From NCBI GenBank assembly GCA_027587225.1, contig JAPDDQ010000014.1, positions 62,001-126,000 on the forward strand: 64,000 nt of DNA, written 5' to 3'. Of the stretch, positions 52,334-60,648 are shown piece after piece (the stretch's first letter is position 1; every line of letters starts with the position of its first letter). This DNA comes from Solirubrobacter taibaiensis (GTDB taxonomy: Bacteria; Actinomycetota; Thermoleophilia; Solirubrobacterales; Solirubrobacteraceae). The notes beneath the pieces were generated by a model. That model did not search any database, was not told where the DNA came from, and saw nothing but the letters and a program-made list of their open reading frames with translations. The translations under genes were made by a program, and so were the position numbers.

Positions 52334-53036
52334 CGATGTCCGCCCACACCCGCGGCGCCTGCAGCCGCTGCGTCAGGAACTCGCCGTAGACCGAGCCGTC
52401 GGCCCATTCCGGCGGGACGAGCGAAGCCGCGCGCGACGGGTCGGCCTTGGCCGCCAGGCGCTCGTCCGCCGCGGCGATGCTCGAGGCGGCGGGCAGCAGC
52501 ACGTGGTCGCGGATGGCCGGGAACGCGCCCCGCGCCCGGGCCAGCGGATCGGGCCCGTGGAACGCATACAGGGACGCGCCGTGGTCGATCAGCCACAGGT
52601 TGCGGTGCCAGCGCAGCAGGTTCGGGTTCCGCGGCGTGCGGTCCACGTTGGTGATCAGCGCGTCCAGCCACACCACGTCGGCGGCGAGGTCGGCGTCCGG
52701 CGGGTCGGTCGGGTCGTACGGCAGCGAGCCCGGCAGGAAGTCCACGCCGAGATTGATGCCAGCCGAGGCGTTGATCAGCTCCTGGATCTCCGGGTCGGGC
52801 TCGGCCGCCCCCAGGGCGGGGTCGACCTCGATCAGCACGAGCTCGGGCACCGGCAGCCCGAGATCACGAGCCAGCTCACCGGCCACGATCTCCGCCGCCA
52901 GCGCCTTCGGACCCTGGCCCGCGCCGCGGAACTTGAGCACGTAGAGGCCGTCGTCGTCGGCCTCGACGATGGCCGGCAGCGAGCCGCCCTCGCGCAGCGG
53001 GGTCACGTAGCGCGTGGCGGTGACCGTGCGCAGCAC
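52326..53036 (-). CDS. HipA-like kinase family protein
   Basis: A 236-residue kinase-fold protein. VLKFRGAGQGPKALAAEIVAGE carries the ATP-binding Lys and Glu, DALITNVDRTPRNPNLL is the catalytic loop (Asp...Asn), and LWLIDHGASLY the metal-binding Asp. It is shorter than HipA toxins (about 440) and lacks an adjacent HipB-like repressor. The partner is the overlapping DUF3037 gene. Toxin-antitoxin action is possible but not shown. Confidence 0.82.
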   Translation of the reverse strand: MLRTVTATRYVTPLREGGSLPAIVEADDDGLYVLKFRGAGQGPKALAAEIVAGELARDLGLPVPELVLIEVDPALGAAEPDPEIQELINASAGINLGVDFLPGSLPYDPTDPPDADLAADVVWLDALITNVDRTPRNPNLLRWHRNLWLIDHGASLYAFHGPDPLARARGAFPAIRDHVLLPAASSIAAADERLAAKADPSRAASLVPPEWADGSVYGEFLTQRLQAPRVWADIDG

Positions 53037-53058
53037 AGCGTGAAATGATGGCGGATCG

Positions 53059-54948
53059 ATGACGCCGCCCGTTCTCTGGACGCCGCCCGACTCGCTGCTG
53101 CAGCGCTGTGAGCTCGGTGCCTACCGCCGCGAACGCGGCTTTGACACCTACGAGCAGCTGTGGCGGTGGTCGGTCACCGAGACCGAGGCGTTCTGGGCCT
53201 CGATCTGGGATCGGTACGGCCTCGGCGAGCGCGGCGACACCGTGCTGGCGTCGGCCGAGATGCCCGGCGCGCAGTGGTTCCCGGGCACGCTGGTGAACTA
53301 CGCCGAGCGTGCGTTCGCCGGTCGCGACGACGCCGCGCTCGCGATCATCGCGGGCGGCGAGGACCGCGAGGACGCGCACATCACGTGGGGCGAGCTGCGC
53401 GCGCAGACGCAGCGGTTCGCGGCCGGGCTGCGCAAACTGGGCGTCACGCGCGGCGACCGCGTCGCGGGCTATCTGCCGAACATCCCGGAGACCGTCGCGG
53501 CCTTCCTGGCGACGGCTTCGCTCGGTGCCGTGTGGTCGAGCTGCTCACCCGATTTCGGCCCGCGGTCGGTGATCGACCGGTTCGCGCAGATCGAGCCCAA
53601 GGTGCTGCTCGCCGTGCGCCGCTACCGCTACAACGGCCGCGAGTTCGACCGCAGCGCGGCGCTCGAGGAGATCACCGCGGCGATGCCGGCCACGCAGACG
53701 GTGATCCTCGGGGAGGACGACTGGGCCGCGACCGACGAGCCGCTCACGTTCGACCGCGTCCCCTTCGACCACCCGCTGTGGGTGCTCTACAGCTCCGGCA
53801 CCACGGGACTGCCCAAGGCGATCGTCCAGTCCCAGGGCGGCATCCTGCTCGAGCACCTGAAGGTGCTGCACCTACACGTGGACGCGCAGCGGGGTGACCG
53901 TCTGTTCTGGTTCACCACGACCGGCTGGATGATGTGGAACTTCATCGTCTCCGGGCTGCTGACCGAGGCCACGATCCTGCTCTACGACGGCTCGCCCGGC
54001 TACCCGTCGCTCGACGCGCTGTGGGACTTCGCCGCGCGCACCGAGATGACCACGTTCGGGACGAGCGCGAGCTACATCGGCGCGTGCATGAAGGGTGAGG
54101 TCGAGCCGGCCACGGGCCGCGACCTGAGCGCGCTCAATGCCGTCGGCTCCACCGGCTCCCCGCTCTCGCCCGAGGGGTTCCGCTGGGTCTACGAGCACGT
54201 CGGAGAGGACACGTGGCTGTTCTCCACCAGCGGCGGCACCGACCTGTGCACCGCGTTCGTCGGCGGCGTGCCCGAGCTGCCGGTCTATGAGGGCGAGCTG
54301 CAGGCGCGCTCGCTCGGTGCGTCGATCGAGTCGTGGGACCCCGAAGGCCACCCCCACGTCGGCGAGGTCGGCGAGCTCGTGCTGACCAAGCCGATGCCGT
54401 CGATGCCGATCTACTTCTGGGGCGACGAGGACGGCGCCAAGTACCGCGACGCGTACTTCGACACCTACCCGGGCATCTGGCGCCACGGGGACTGGATCGA
54501 GATCACCGACCGCGGCACGGCGATCATCACGGGCCGCTCCGACGCGACGATCAACCGCGGCGGCATCCGCATGGGCACGGCCGAGATCTACCGCGCCGTG
54601 CTCGCGGTGGATGCGGTGACGGACGCGCTCGTGGTCGACGTGCCGGTGGAGGGCGAGGACGCCTGGATGCCGCTGTTCGTCGTCATGCGCGAACCCTTGA
54701 CCGACGAGGTGATCAAGGCGATCCGCAAGCGGGTGCGCGAGGACTGCTCGCCGCGCCACGTCCCGAGCGAGATCATCGAGGTCGAAGAGGTCCCACGGAC
54801 GCTTTCGGGCAAGGTGCTCGAGCTGCCGGTCAAGCGCATCCTGATGGGCACGCCGCCCGAAAAGGCCGCCGCCCGCGACTCGCTCGCCAACCCGGCTGCG
54901 CTCGACCCATTTGTCGCGTTGGCGACAGATCGCGCAGCTGGCGGCTAA
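53059..54948 (+). CDS. acetoacetyl-CoA synthetase
   Basis: A 629-residue adenylate-forming ligase. The P-loop-like core is LYSSGTTGLPKAIVQSQGG, with FTTTGWMMWNFIVSGLL and GRSDATINRGGIRMGTAEIY in the C-terminal part, and the acylating Lys in RTLSGKVLELPVK. These match acetoacetate-CoA ligases of ketone-body use. It makes acetoacetyl-CoA, which the BKACE enzymes could also supply as acetoacetate. Divergent from the HipA-like gene by 22 bases. Confidence 0.94.
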   Translation: MTPPVLWTPPDSLLQRCELGAYRRERGFDTYEQLWRWSVTETEAFWASIWDRYGLGERGDTVLASAEMPGAQWFPGTLVNYAERAFAGRDDAALAIIAGGEDREDAHITWGELRAQTQRFAAGLRKLGVTRGDRVAGYLPNIPETVAAFLATASLGAVWSSCSPDFGPRSVIDRFAQIEPKVLLAVRRYRYNGREFDRSAALEEITAAMPATQTVILGEDDWAATDEPLTFDRVPFDHPLWVLYSSGTTGLPKAIVQSQGGILLEHLKVLHLHVDAQRGDRLFWFTTTGWMMWNFIVSGLLTEATILLYDGSPGYPSLDALWDFAARTEMTTFGTSASYIGACMKGEVEPATGRDLSALNAVGSTGSPLSPEGFRWVYEHVGEDTWLFSTSGGTDLCTAFVGGVPELPVYEGELQARSLGASIESWDPEGHPHVGEVGELVLTKPMPSMPIYFWGDEDGAKYRDAYFDTYPGIWRHGDWIEITDRGTAIITGRSDATINRGGIRMGTAEIYRAVLAVDAVTDALVVDVPVEGEDAWMPLFVVMREPLTDEVIKAIRKRVREDCSPRHVPSEIIEVEEVPRTLSGKVLELPVKRILMGTPPEKAAARDSLANPAALDPFVALATDRAAGG

Positions 54949-54993
54949 CCGCACTGTTCACAGGGACTCCCGTGTGGGACGGTCCCACGCGCG

Positions 54994-55788
54994 ATGGTGC
55001 AACCACTCACGAGATACGGCGTCTGGATCCTGTTCGTGCTGGCCGCGGCGAACGGGCTCTGGCTCTACCTGTTGCCGGGCCAGGCCGACACGGACTACGC
55101 GTGGTCGATCAAGCCGGCGGTGAACGCCGCGTTCATCGGCGCCGGCTTCCTCGCCGGCACGCTTGCGACCGGCCTCGTGCTGTGGAAGGCGCAGCGCTGG
55201 CGGACGTTCTCGACACTGCCGATCGCGCTCTGGGTGCTCGCGTTCACGCTCCTGCTGGCGACGATCATCCACCGCGACCGCTTCAAGTGGGACTACCCGC
55301 CGACCTGGGTCTGGACGGCGGTCTACGCGGGTGTGCCGATCGCGATCCCGTTCCTCGTGCGTGGTCAGCGCTACGGGAAGGAGCCGACGCCGGCGGCCGA
55401 CCCCAAGCTCAACGTCCTGCGGGCCGTCTCGGCCGTCTTCGGCACCGTGCTGCTGATCGGCGCCGCCGCGCTGTACCTCTTCCCCGCCGACCTGCTCGAG
55501 TACTGGCCGTGGGACCTCACGCCGCTGCTCGCCCGCGCCGTCGCCGCCTGGTACGCGCTGTTCGGGACGCTGCTGGTGAGCAGTGCGTACGGCCTCCGGC
55601 GGCCGCACGAGGCGTTCGTCGGCTACGCGACGCTCACCTGCTGGTGTGTCCTGCTGCTGCTCCTGCCGGTCCTGCACCCGGACGACGTCAGCGGCGGCGC
55701 CGCCTGGTACGTCGGCATGATCGCGCTGCTCGCGCTGGGGATCTACGGCGTTCTACGTGGTGCCGGCGGCTTTGCGGCGCGCGCGTGA
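54994..55788 (+). CDS. multi-pass membrane protein of unknown function
   Basis: A 264-residue protein with about eight hydrophobic segments evenly spread (for example YGVWILFVLAAANGLWLYLL and MIALLALGIYGVLRGAG). No family motif is recognised. It begins about 45 bases after the acetoacetyl-CoA synthetase gene and may share its transcript. The 3' end overlaps the convergent 59-residue gene. Confidence 0.78.
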   Translation: MVQPLTRYGVWILFVLAAANGLWLYLLPGQADTDYAWSIKPAVNAAFIGAGFLAGTLATGLVLWKAQRWRTFSTLPIALWVLAFTLLLATIIHRDRFKWDYPPTWVWTAVYAGVPIAIPFLVRGQRYGKEPTPAADPKLNVLRAVSAVFGTVLLIGAAALYLFPADLLEYWPWDLTPLLARAVAAWYALFGTLLVSSAYGLRRPHEAFVGYATLTCWCVLLLLLPVLHPDDVSGGAAWYVGMIALLALGIYGVLRGAGGFAARA

Positions 55789-55932
55789 GCGCTGGAGCGC
55801 GGCGCGCGCCTGCTCGCCCGTGATGGGCTTGAGCGCAGGGAGCGCTCCCTCCGCGCCCGGAGAGCCACCCGAACGCTCCTTGATCCCTTTGAGGGACTTG
55901 GGTTCGCGACGGAAGAAGTCAGCCAGACTCAT
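55753..55932 (-). CDS. 59-residue basic protein of unknown function
   Basis: A short gene encoding MSLADFFRREPKSLKGIKER... with a C-terminal basic helix (EQARAALQRSRARRKAAGTT). Its ATG overlaps the stop of the upstream 403-residue membrane gene by 4 bases (ATGA), arguing for coupled translation. It overlaps the end of the convergent membrane gene by 36 bases. No homologue is recognised. Confidence 0.55.
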   Translation of the reverse strand: MSLADFFRREPKSLKGIKERSGGSPGAEGALPALKPITGEQARAALQRSRARRKAAGTT

Positions 55933-57140
55933 GGGCGCTTGGCGGTCGCCGGTGCACGAGCGACCTCAATGGACAGAATACCCGCTGTGACAAGGGCCAC
56001 GACCGCGCCGATGCCCCACGTCCAGTTCAGCAACGCCTCCGAGCCGCGGAACGCGAGCGTGCCGCCGGCGGCCACGGCCGCGAGCGTCGCCGTGCCCAGC
56101 AGCATCCGGTAGCGCGCCAGCACGAGCTGGACCAGCGGATGCTCGCCCGCGCGCAGGACCAAGCTCGCGAACACGGCCGAGATCGACAGCAGCACCGCCA
56201 CCGCCGGGCCGCCGGCGACCGCGATCCCGCGCAGGTCGGCGAACGCCCACGCCAACCCGAGCTCGAGGGTGATCACCCACGCGACGAGCATCGCCGGGAC
56301 GAGGAACCCGCCGCGCTCGGTGGCGTAGTTCACCCGCAGCCCGGGCTCGATCTCCGCCCCGGCGCCCGCGACGTAGTGCAGCCCCGGCCGGTCCGAGTCC
56401 TGCGGCCCCTCGAGCAGCTGTTCGCCCGTCCGGTTGTCGACGATGTCCGCGCTCCGGGCCCGCATCCCCTCCGGCACAGCCAGCTCCACGTGGTAGCTCG
56501 CCGCCTCCGTGCAGCCCTGCGTGCCGTAGAAGTGCGACCGGCGATCCGGGCGCCCGAGCGGCTCGTCGTACGCGAACTTGACGAGGCGGCGCCGGCCGAC
56601 GTCGTCGAGCACCGCGCACAGCAGGAACTTGCTCGTGAGCACCCGCGCCAGCGCGGCGAACTCCGGCGCCTGCTCCGCCACCGCGTCCACGCGCGCCGTC
56701 ACCGTCTCGGTGTCGTTCGGGCCGGCGGCCAGCACGCGCTCGATCAGGTCGCTCGCGTCGAAGTCCAGCTCGGCGTCCTCGACGTCGATGTCGAGCATCA
56801 GGTACAGCAGCTCCCGCGCGATCAGGCGCACCTCGTCCGACCGCAGCAACGGCAGCGCGTACTCGTCCTCGCCGAACAGGTCGAAGTGGACGAGCTTGCG
56901 CTTGTCGAGCACGGCCAGCGGCACGACCCACTCGCGGTCGGACAGCCGCAGCTCGTCGCGGTGCTCGAGCGGGACCGTGAAGTCCACGGACACCGAGCGC
57001 CGAACCTCCTCGTGCGAGAGCACCTCGATCGTCTCGACCCGCCGGTGCCGCCACGCCGCCTGGCGCGTCAGCAGCGCGGCGAACCCGACCGCGATCTCAC
57101 CCGAGCGCTCTTCGAGAACCTCACCCGGCCAGGGCTGCAC
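55929..57140 (-). CDS. 403-residue protein with C-terminal membrane domain
   Basis: Residues 1-260 are soluble and acidic (LVHFDLFGEDEYALPLLRSDE; LLYLMLDIDVEDAELDFDASDL). Residues about 275-400 hold four membrane segments (FLVPAMLVAWVITLELGLAW; AVAVLLSISAVFASLVL; two more). No family was recognised. The start overlaps the DsbA-like gene by 20 bases, and the downstream 59-residue gene is coupled. The three probably form one operon. Confidence 0.75.
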   Translation of the reverse strand: MQPWPGEVLEERSGEIAVGFAALLTRQAAWRHRRVETIEVLSHEEVRRSVSVDFTVPLEHRDELRLSDREWVVPLAVLDKRKLVHFDLFGEDEYALPLLRSDEVRLIARELLYLMLDIDVEDAELDFDASDLIERVLAAGPNDTETVTARVDAVAEQAPEFAALARVLTSKFLLCAVLDDVGRRRLVKFAYDEPLGRPDRRSHFYGTQGCTEAASYHVELAVPEGMRARSADIVDNRTGEQLLEGPQDSDRPGLHYVAGAGAEIEPGLRVNYATERGGFLVPAMLVAWVITLELGLAWAFADLRGIAVAGGPAVAVLLSISAVFASLVLRAGEHPLVQLVLARYRMLLGTATLAAVAAGGTLAFRGSEALLNWTWGIGAVVALVTAGILSIEVARAPATAKRP

Positions 57141-57636
57141 GCAGCGCGCCCTCCAGCGCTTCGGGCTCCCAGCCGCCTTCCCAGCGGACCCCGTCGATGA
57201 AGATCGCGGGCGCTCGGCGCGCCCCCGAATCCACGGCGCTGCGGATGTTGTCCACGATCCGGTCCGCGTGCTTCTCGTCCATCATGTCCTGCATCAGCGT
57301 GGTGACCTCGAGGCCGATCTGGCTCGCATAGTTCAAGAGGTCGGGCACCGACAGCGAATCCTGACGCGCGAGCAGGACGTGATGAAACGCCCAGAACGCG
57401 TCCTGGACGCCGGCGCACTCCGCGGCCAGCGCGGCGCCGTTGGCGCTCGGGTGCTCCTCGGCCATCGGGAGGTGGCGCCACGCGTAGGTGAAGCCCTCCC
57501 AGCGCTCGCGCACGGCCATGACGCCCCGGTGGGCGGCGGCGGTGTCCTGGTCCTCGTAGTCGCCGAAGAGCACGAGCGCCGGACCGGCGTCGCCGAGGTG
57601 GTGGTCGTAGCTGCGGACGTAGGGCGGGGTGAGCAT
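57121..57636 (-). CDS. DsbA/thioredoxin-fold protein without CxxC
   Basis: A 171-residue DsbA-like protein: ALVLFGDYEDQDTAAAHRGV aligns with the EFGD(F/Y)ECPYC start of DsbA, but the CxxC is replaced by QDTA; the helical insert (AFWAFHHVLLARQDSL) and C-terminal GARRAPAIFIDGVRWEGG (cis-Pro region) are kept. With no active-site Cys it cannot be a thiol oxidase; it may bind peptide or be fused in function to the overlapping membrane protein. No signal peptide is evident. Confidence 0.85.
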   Translation of the reverse strand: MLTPPYVRSYDHHLGDAGPALVLFGDYEDQDTAAAHRGVMAVRERWEGFTYAWRHLPMAEEHPSANGAALAAECAGVQDAFWAFHHVLLARQDSLSVPDLLNYASQIGLEVTTLMQDMMDEKHADRIVDNIRSAVDSGARRAPAIFIDGVRWEGGWEPEALEGALRAALAG

Positions 57637-57718
57637 GACGGGGGCTAACCGTACCCGGCCGCGTGGCAACCCCACCGTCCGGCGCGAGCAGGCTCCGTAC
57701 CATCGCGCTTGCACGCCC

Positions 57719-58819
57719 ATGGCCGCCCTCCCCGACTCCCTCGAGACCTCCCTCCTCACCCGGCTGGCGACCGGCACCGCCGGCGTCGTGGGCACCGAGT
57801 TCCTGCGATGCCTCGTGGCCGAGCTGGCCGCCGCGCTCGACGCAGAGCTGGCATTCGTGGCCGAGCTGTGCGGGGAGGGCGACGCGGTCACGCTCGCCAG
57901 CGCGGGCAAGCCGGGCGTCGAGCTGCGCGAGGGTCAGGCGTTCGCCCTCGTCGGCACGCCGTGCGAGGACGCCTACCTACACGACATCTTCCTGGTGCCC
58001 CGCGGCGCGCGGCTGCGCTATCCGCGGGACCGGTTCCTGCGCGCCCACGGCCTCGACGGGTACCTCGCGATCGCGCTGCGCGACGCTCGCGGCCGACCGA
58101 TCGGCCACATCGGCGTGGTCGCGCGCCAGACACCGTTCCGGCCCGCCCCGTCCGAGCTGCAGGCGCTGCGGATCTTCGCCGCCCGCGCCGCGGCCGAGCT
58201 CGAGCGCCAGCACCAGGAGCTGGCGATCCTGGAGGCCGCCGACAAGGAGCGCCTGCGGATCGGGCGCGACCTGCACGACGGCGCGCAGCAACGGCTGGTC
58301 GTGCTCGGCCACGCGCTGGACCTCGCGCTCCGCGAGCTGGAGGCCGACCCGTCGCGGGCCGCGCGGCTGCTCAGTGCCGCCCGCGAGCAGGCGGTCACGG
58401 CCGGCCGCGAGCTGCGGGAGCTCGCCAAGGGCCTGCACCCCGTGAGCCTGGACCGTGGCCTGGCTCACGCGCTGTCCACGCTCGCCGGCGGCTCCCCGCT
58501 GCCCGTGCAGCTGGACGCGGTGCCCACGGAGCGCCTGCCCGCCCTCGTCGAGGGCACGGTGTGGTTCCTGGTCTCAGAGGCGCTCTCGAACGCGATCAAG
58601 TACGCCGGCGCCAGCGAGCTGCGGGTCGCGATCACGGTGGACGGCGAGCTGCTGCACGTCCGGCTCAGCGATGACGGACGGGGCGGCGCCTGCCCTTCGC
58701 GCGGGACCGGGCTTCAGGGCCTGGGCGTGCGGGTCGAGACGCTCGGCGGCACCTTGAGCGTGAGCAGCCCGCCGGCCATGGGCACGACGCTCACGGCTCG
58801 TCTGCGGCTGCGGCCCTGA
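57719..58819 (+). CDS. GAF-domain sensor histidine kinase (HisKA_3 type)
   Basis: A 366-residue cytoplasmic kinase. A GAF domain covers about 15-165 (GTEFLRCLVAELAAALDAELAF; LDGYLAIALRDARGRPIGHIGVVA). The dimerisation/phosphoacceptor box is RLRIGRDLHDGAQQRLVVLG with the His in DLHD, and the ATPase domain has SEALSNAIKYAGASEL and DDGRGG. It is of the NarX/DesK kind, but no response regulator is adjacent, so the partner is elsewhere. ATG at 57719 is preferred. Its 3' end overlaps the convergent Lrp gene. Confidence 0.91.
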   Translation: MAALPDSLETSLLTRLATGTAGVVGTEFLRCLVAELAAALDAELAFVAELCGEGDAVTLASAGKPGVELREGQAFALVGTPCEDAYLHDIFLVPRGARLRYPRDRFLRAHGLDGYLAIALRDARGRPIGHIGVVARQTPFRPAPSELQALRIFAARAAAELERQHQELAILEAADKERLRIGRDLHDGAQQRLVVLGHALDLALRELEADPSRAARLLSAAREQAVTAGRELRELAKGLHPVSLDRGLAHALSTLAGGSPLPVQLDAVPTERLPALVEGTVWFLVSEALSNAIKYAGASELRVAITVDGELLHVRLSDDGRGGACPSRGTGLQGLGVRVETLGGTLSVSSPPAMGTTLTARLRLRP

Positions 58820-59288
58820 TCAGCGGCTCGATCCGGTAGGGGATCTGCCGCGTCATCGAGATCGAGCTCGTCGAGCGCTGGATCGCGCCCGTATGCAGCA
58901 TCGCGTTGATCACGTCCTGCAGGTGCGTGTTGTCGCGGGCCACGACGCGGCACAGGATGTCGCTGTTGCCGGTCACGCCGTGGGCCTCGAGCACCTCGGG
59001 GACGGCGCGTAGCCCCTCGATGGCCTCGTCGAGGCGGCCCTGCACGATCTCCAGCGCGACGAACGCCATCACGGGATAGCCCATCTCCGACGGCTCGCAC
59101 TCCGGCCCGAAGCCGGTGATCACCCCGCGCCCCACGAGCTTGTCGAGCCGGGCCTGCACGGTGCCGCGCGCCACGCCGAGCCGGCGCGCCACTTCCACCA
59201 GTCCGATGCGCGGATGCTCGCGCAACGTCAACAGCAGCCGGGAGTCCAAACCGTCGATCACTGCACGGCAGACTAGGGAAACCCGCAC
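58791..59288 (-). CDS. Lrp/AsnC family regulator
   Basis: A 165-residue regulator: DSRLLLTLREHPRIGLVEVARRLGVARGTVQARLDKL is the helix-turn-helix, and the C-terminal RAM domain is VMAFVALEIVQGRLDEA to VPEVLEAHGVTGNSDILCRVVA. It senses amino acids or related effectors. The GTG at 59288 has GGAGG 7 bases upstream, a strong site. Divergent from the universal stress gene 42 bases away, which it may control. Confidence 0.92.
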   Translation of the reverse strand: MRVSLVCRAVIDGLDSRLLLTLREHPRIGLVEVARRLGVARGTVQARLDKLVGRGVITGFGPECEPSEMGYPVMAFVALEIVQGRLDEAIEGLRAVPEVLEAHGVTGNSDILCRVVARDNTHLQDVINAMLHTGAIQRSTSSISMTRQIPYRIEPLIRAAAADEP

Positions 59289-59330
59289 GATCTGCCTCCG
59301 TTGTGCCTATAGTCGGCCCAGGAGAGGCAG

Positions 59331-59834
59331 ATGAGCAGCATCTACCGGAACATCTTGGTGGCCGTCGACGGATCGCCGGACGCCGATGCGGCACTCGCCC
59401 ACGCGGCGGCGCTGGCGCGCGATCAGCACGCTCGGCTGACGCTGCTGACCGCCATCCCGCCGATTCCGGCGACGGCGCTGCTGGCCACGGGCGCCGCCCC
59501 ACCGCGCGGCGAGGTGGTCAAGCACTACTCCGAGATGCTGCGCCGGGCGACCGACGCGCTCCCGGCGGACGTGAGCGTCACGACCCTGCTGGTCGAGGGC
59601 CCTGCGGCCAAGGCACTGATCGAGCGCGCCCGGTCCGGCGCCTTCGACCTGATCGTGATGGGCTCGCACGGGCACGGCCGGCTGCACCAGTCGCTGCTGG
59701 GCTGCGTGTCGCAGAAGGTCCTGCACGCGAGCCCGATCCCCGTGCTGCTCACCCGAGCCCCGTCGGAGGAGCCGGCCCCTGCGCCGTCGCCCGCGATGGA
59801 AAGCTCGCTTGACATCTCGCCGATGACAAGCTAG
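59331..59834 (+). CDS. universal stress protein (UspA type)
   Basis: A 167-residue UspA with MSSIYRNILVAVDGSPDADAAL at the start and the ATP-binding loop VMGSHGHGRLHQSLLGCVSQKVL (Gly-x2-Gly-x9-Gly). AGGAGAGGCAG precedes the ATG. The C-terminal 20 residues are Pro/Ser/Ala-rich. The promoter of the following XRE gene lies inside its last codons. Confidence 0.93.
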   Translation: MSSIYRNILVAVDGSPDADAALAHAAALARDQHARLTLLTAIPPIPATALLATGAAPPRGEVVKHYSEMLRRATDALPADVSVTTLLVEGPAAKALIERARSGAFDLIVMGSHGHGRLHQSLLGCVSQKVLHASPIPVLLTRAPSEEPAPAPSPAMESSLDISPMTS

Positions 59835-59843
59835 CTTTACATC
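59801..59843 (+). promoter_or_regulatory. XRE operator: direct repeats with palindrome
   Basis: Two direct repeats, AAGCTCGCTTGACATC (59801-59816) and AAGCTAGCTTTACATC (59828-59843), share 14 of 16 bases at 27-base spacing. The second lies in the palindrome GATGnnAAGCTAGCTTnnCATC (59822-59843; 18 of 22 matches to its reverse complement). They sit just ahead of the XRE gene, as expected for autoregulation. Confidence 0.7.
59809..59837 (+). promoter_or_regulatory. candidate sigma-70 promoter for the XRE operon
   Basis: TTGACA (59809-59814) is a perfect -35 box; TAGCTT (59832-59837) is a weak -10 box at 17-base spacing. It overlaps both operator repeats, so bound XRE protein would block it. Confidence 0.6.
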
Positions 59844-59868
59844 AGCACCCGACATACGGAGGCCCGCG

Positions 59869-59916
59869 ATGAAGCTCCCAGCCAGACCGGCGTGGGGCCG
59901 TGCTCATGCGAAATGA
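59869..59916 (+). CDS. possible 15-residue leader peptide
   Basis: A tiny frame MKLPARPAWGRAHAK behind a strong GGAGG site. Its stop lies past the start of the XRE gene (59900-59908), so reading it could help or block translation of XRE. No evidence beyond the site and overlap. Confidence 0.3.
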   Translation: MKLPARPAWGRAHAK

Positions 59917-60100
59917 GGTGCGAGAACTCCGAACGGACCGCGGACTCTCCCAGCAGTCGCTCGCCGAGGCCATGGACGTCTCGCGCCAGACCATCAACTC
60001 CATCGAGAAGGAGCGCTACACGCCGTCACTGCCATTGGCGATCGCGCTCGCACGCTTTTTCGAGACCACTGTGGAAGAGGTGTTCCATGTCGACGAATGA
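59906..60100 (+). CDS. XRE-family small regulator (YozG-like)
   Basis: A 64-residue helix-turn-helix protein: LRTDRGLSQQSLAEAMDVSRQTINSIEKERYTPSLPLA covers the whole Cro/CI fold, and it ends VEEVFHVDE. ATG at 59906 matches the family's MRNEVRELR start; the GTG two codons upstream is possible. Its stop overlaps the membrane gene start by 14 bases. It probably represses its own operon through the repeats at 59801-59843. Confidence 0.9.
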   Translation: MRNEVRELRTDRGLSQQSLAEAMDVSRQTINSIEKERYTPSLPLAIALARFFETTVEEVFHVDE

Positions 60101-60479
60101 GATCCACCGCAGCCGCTGGTTCATGCCGCTGTTCTGTCTGTTCCTGGGCGCGATCATGTTCGCGGCCTTCACGATCGGCGGCGACGTGATCCAGGGCACG
60201 TTCTCCTTCGGGATCATGGCCGCGCTCGCCGCGGTGTTCGCGTTCGCCCGCCGTAGCGAGACGGTGCAGGGCATCGGCGGCCCCGGCCGGGACGAGCGCT
60301 GGGACATGATCGATCTGCGCGCCACGGCGTTCGCCGGCGGCGTCGTGCTCGCCGTCGCGCTGGTCGGCTTCGTGGTCCAGGTCGCGCGCGGGGAAGACCC
60401 CGGCCCGTACGTGCTGATCGCGGCGACCGGCGGCGCGGCGTATGTCGCCGCCGTGCTCTGGTTCCGCTCGCGCGGCTAG
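60087..60479 (+). CDS. DUF2178-like small membrane protein
   Basis: A 130-residue protein with four membrane segments (RWFMPLFCLFLGAIMFAAFTI; FGIMAALAAVFAFA; AFAGGVVLAVALVGFVVQVA; YVLIAATGGAAYVAAVLWF) and a central GRDERWDMIDLRA loop common in XRE-linked DUF2178 proteins. Coupled to the XRE gene by overlap. It may be a membrane partner or target of the regulator. Confidence 0.75.
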   Translation: MSTNEIHRSRWFMPLFCLFLGAIMFAAFTIGGDVIQGTFSFGIMAALAAVFAFARRSETVQGIGGPGRDERWDMIDLRATAFAGGVVLAVALVGFVVQVARGEDPGPYVLIAATGGAAYVAAVLWFRSRG

Positions 60480-60485
60480 AAACGA

Positions 60486-60513
60486 CGAAGGCCCCGCCGG
60501 AGCGGGGCCTTCG
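60486..60513 (+). terminator. intrinsic terminator after the XRE/membrane operon
   Basis: CGAAGGCCCCGC (60486-60497), CGGA, GCGGGGCCTTCG (60502-60513): a perfect 12-bp stem, 7 bases after the stop. Being symmetric, it can also stop transcripts from the tRNA side. Confidence 0.85.
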
Positions 60514-60548
60514 CAGAGTCCTTCTCGGGTGAAAGGACCGTTCATGTA

Positions 60549-60622
60549 TCGGGGCGCCCGGATTTGAACCGGGGACCTCGCCGACCCGAACGGCGCGCGC
60601 TACCAGGCTGCGCCACGCCCCG
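60549..60622 (-). tRNA. tRNA-Pro (anticodon CGG)
   Basis: On the minus strand, acceptor stem CGGGGCG (5') pairs with CGCCCCG before the discriminator A. The D-arm is GCGCAGCCTGGTAGCGC, the anticodon stem CGCCG/CGGCG holds loop TTCGGGT with anticodon CGG, and the T-arm is CCCGGTTCAAATCCGGG. CCA is not encoded. The anticodon reads CCG proline codons, frequent in this genome. Confidence 0.96.
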
Positions 60623-60648
60623 AACGCAGAGCAGTCTAGCCACCCGCC

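Noticed and set aside
60519..60539. Small hairpin GTCCTT...AAGGAC next to the tRNA
   Set aside because: The stem is only 6 bp and the strong terminator upstream already explains the region.
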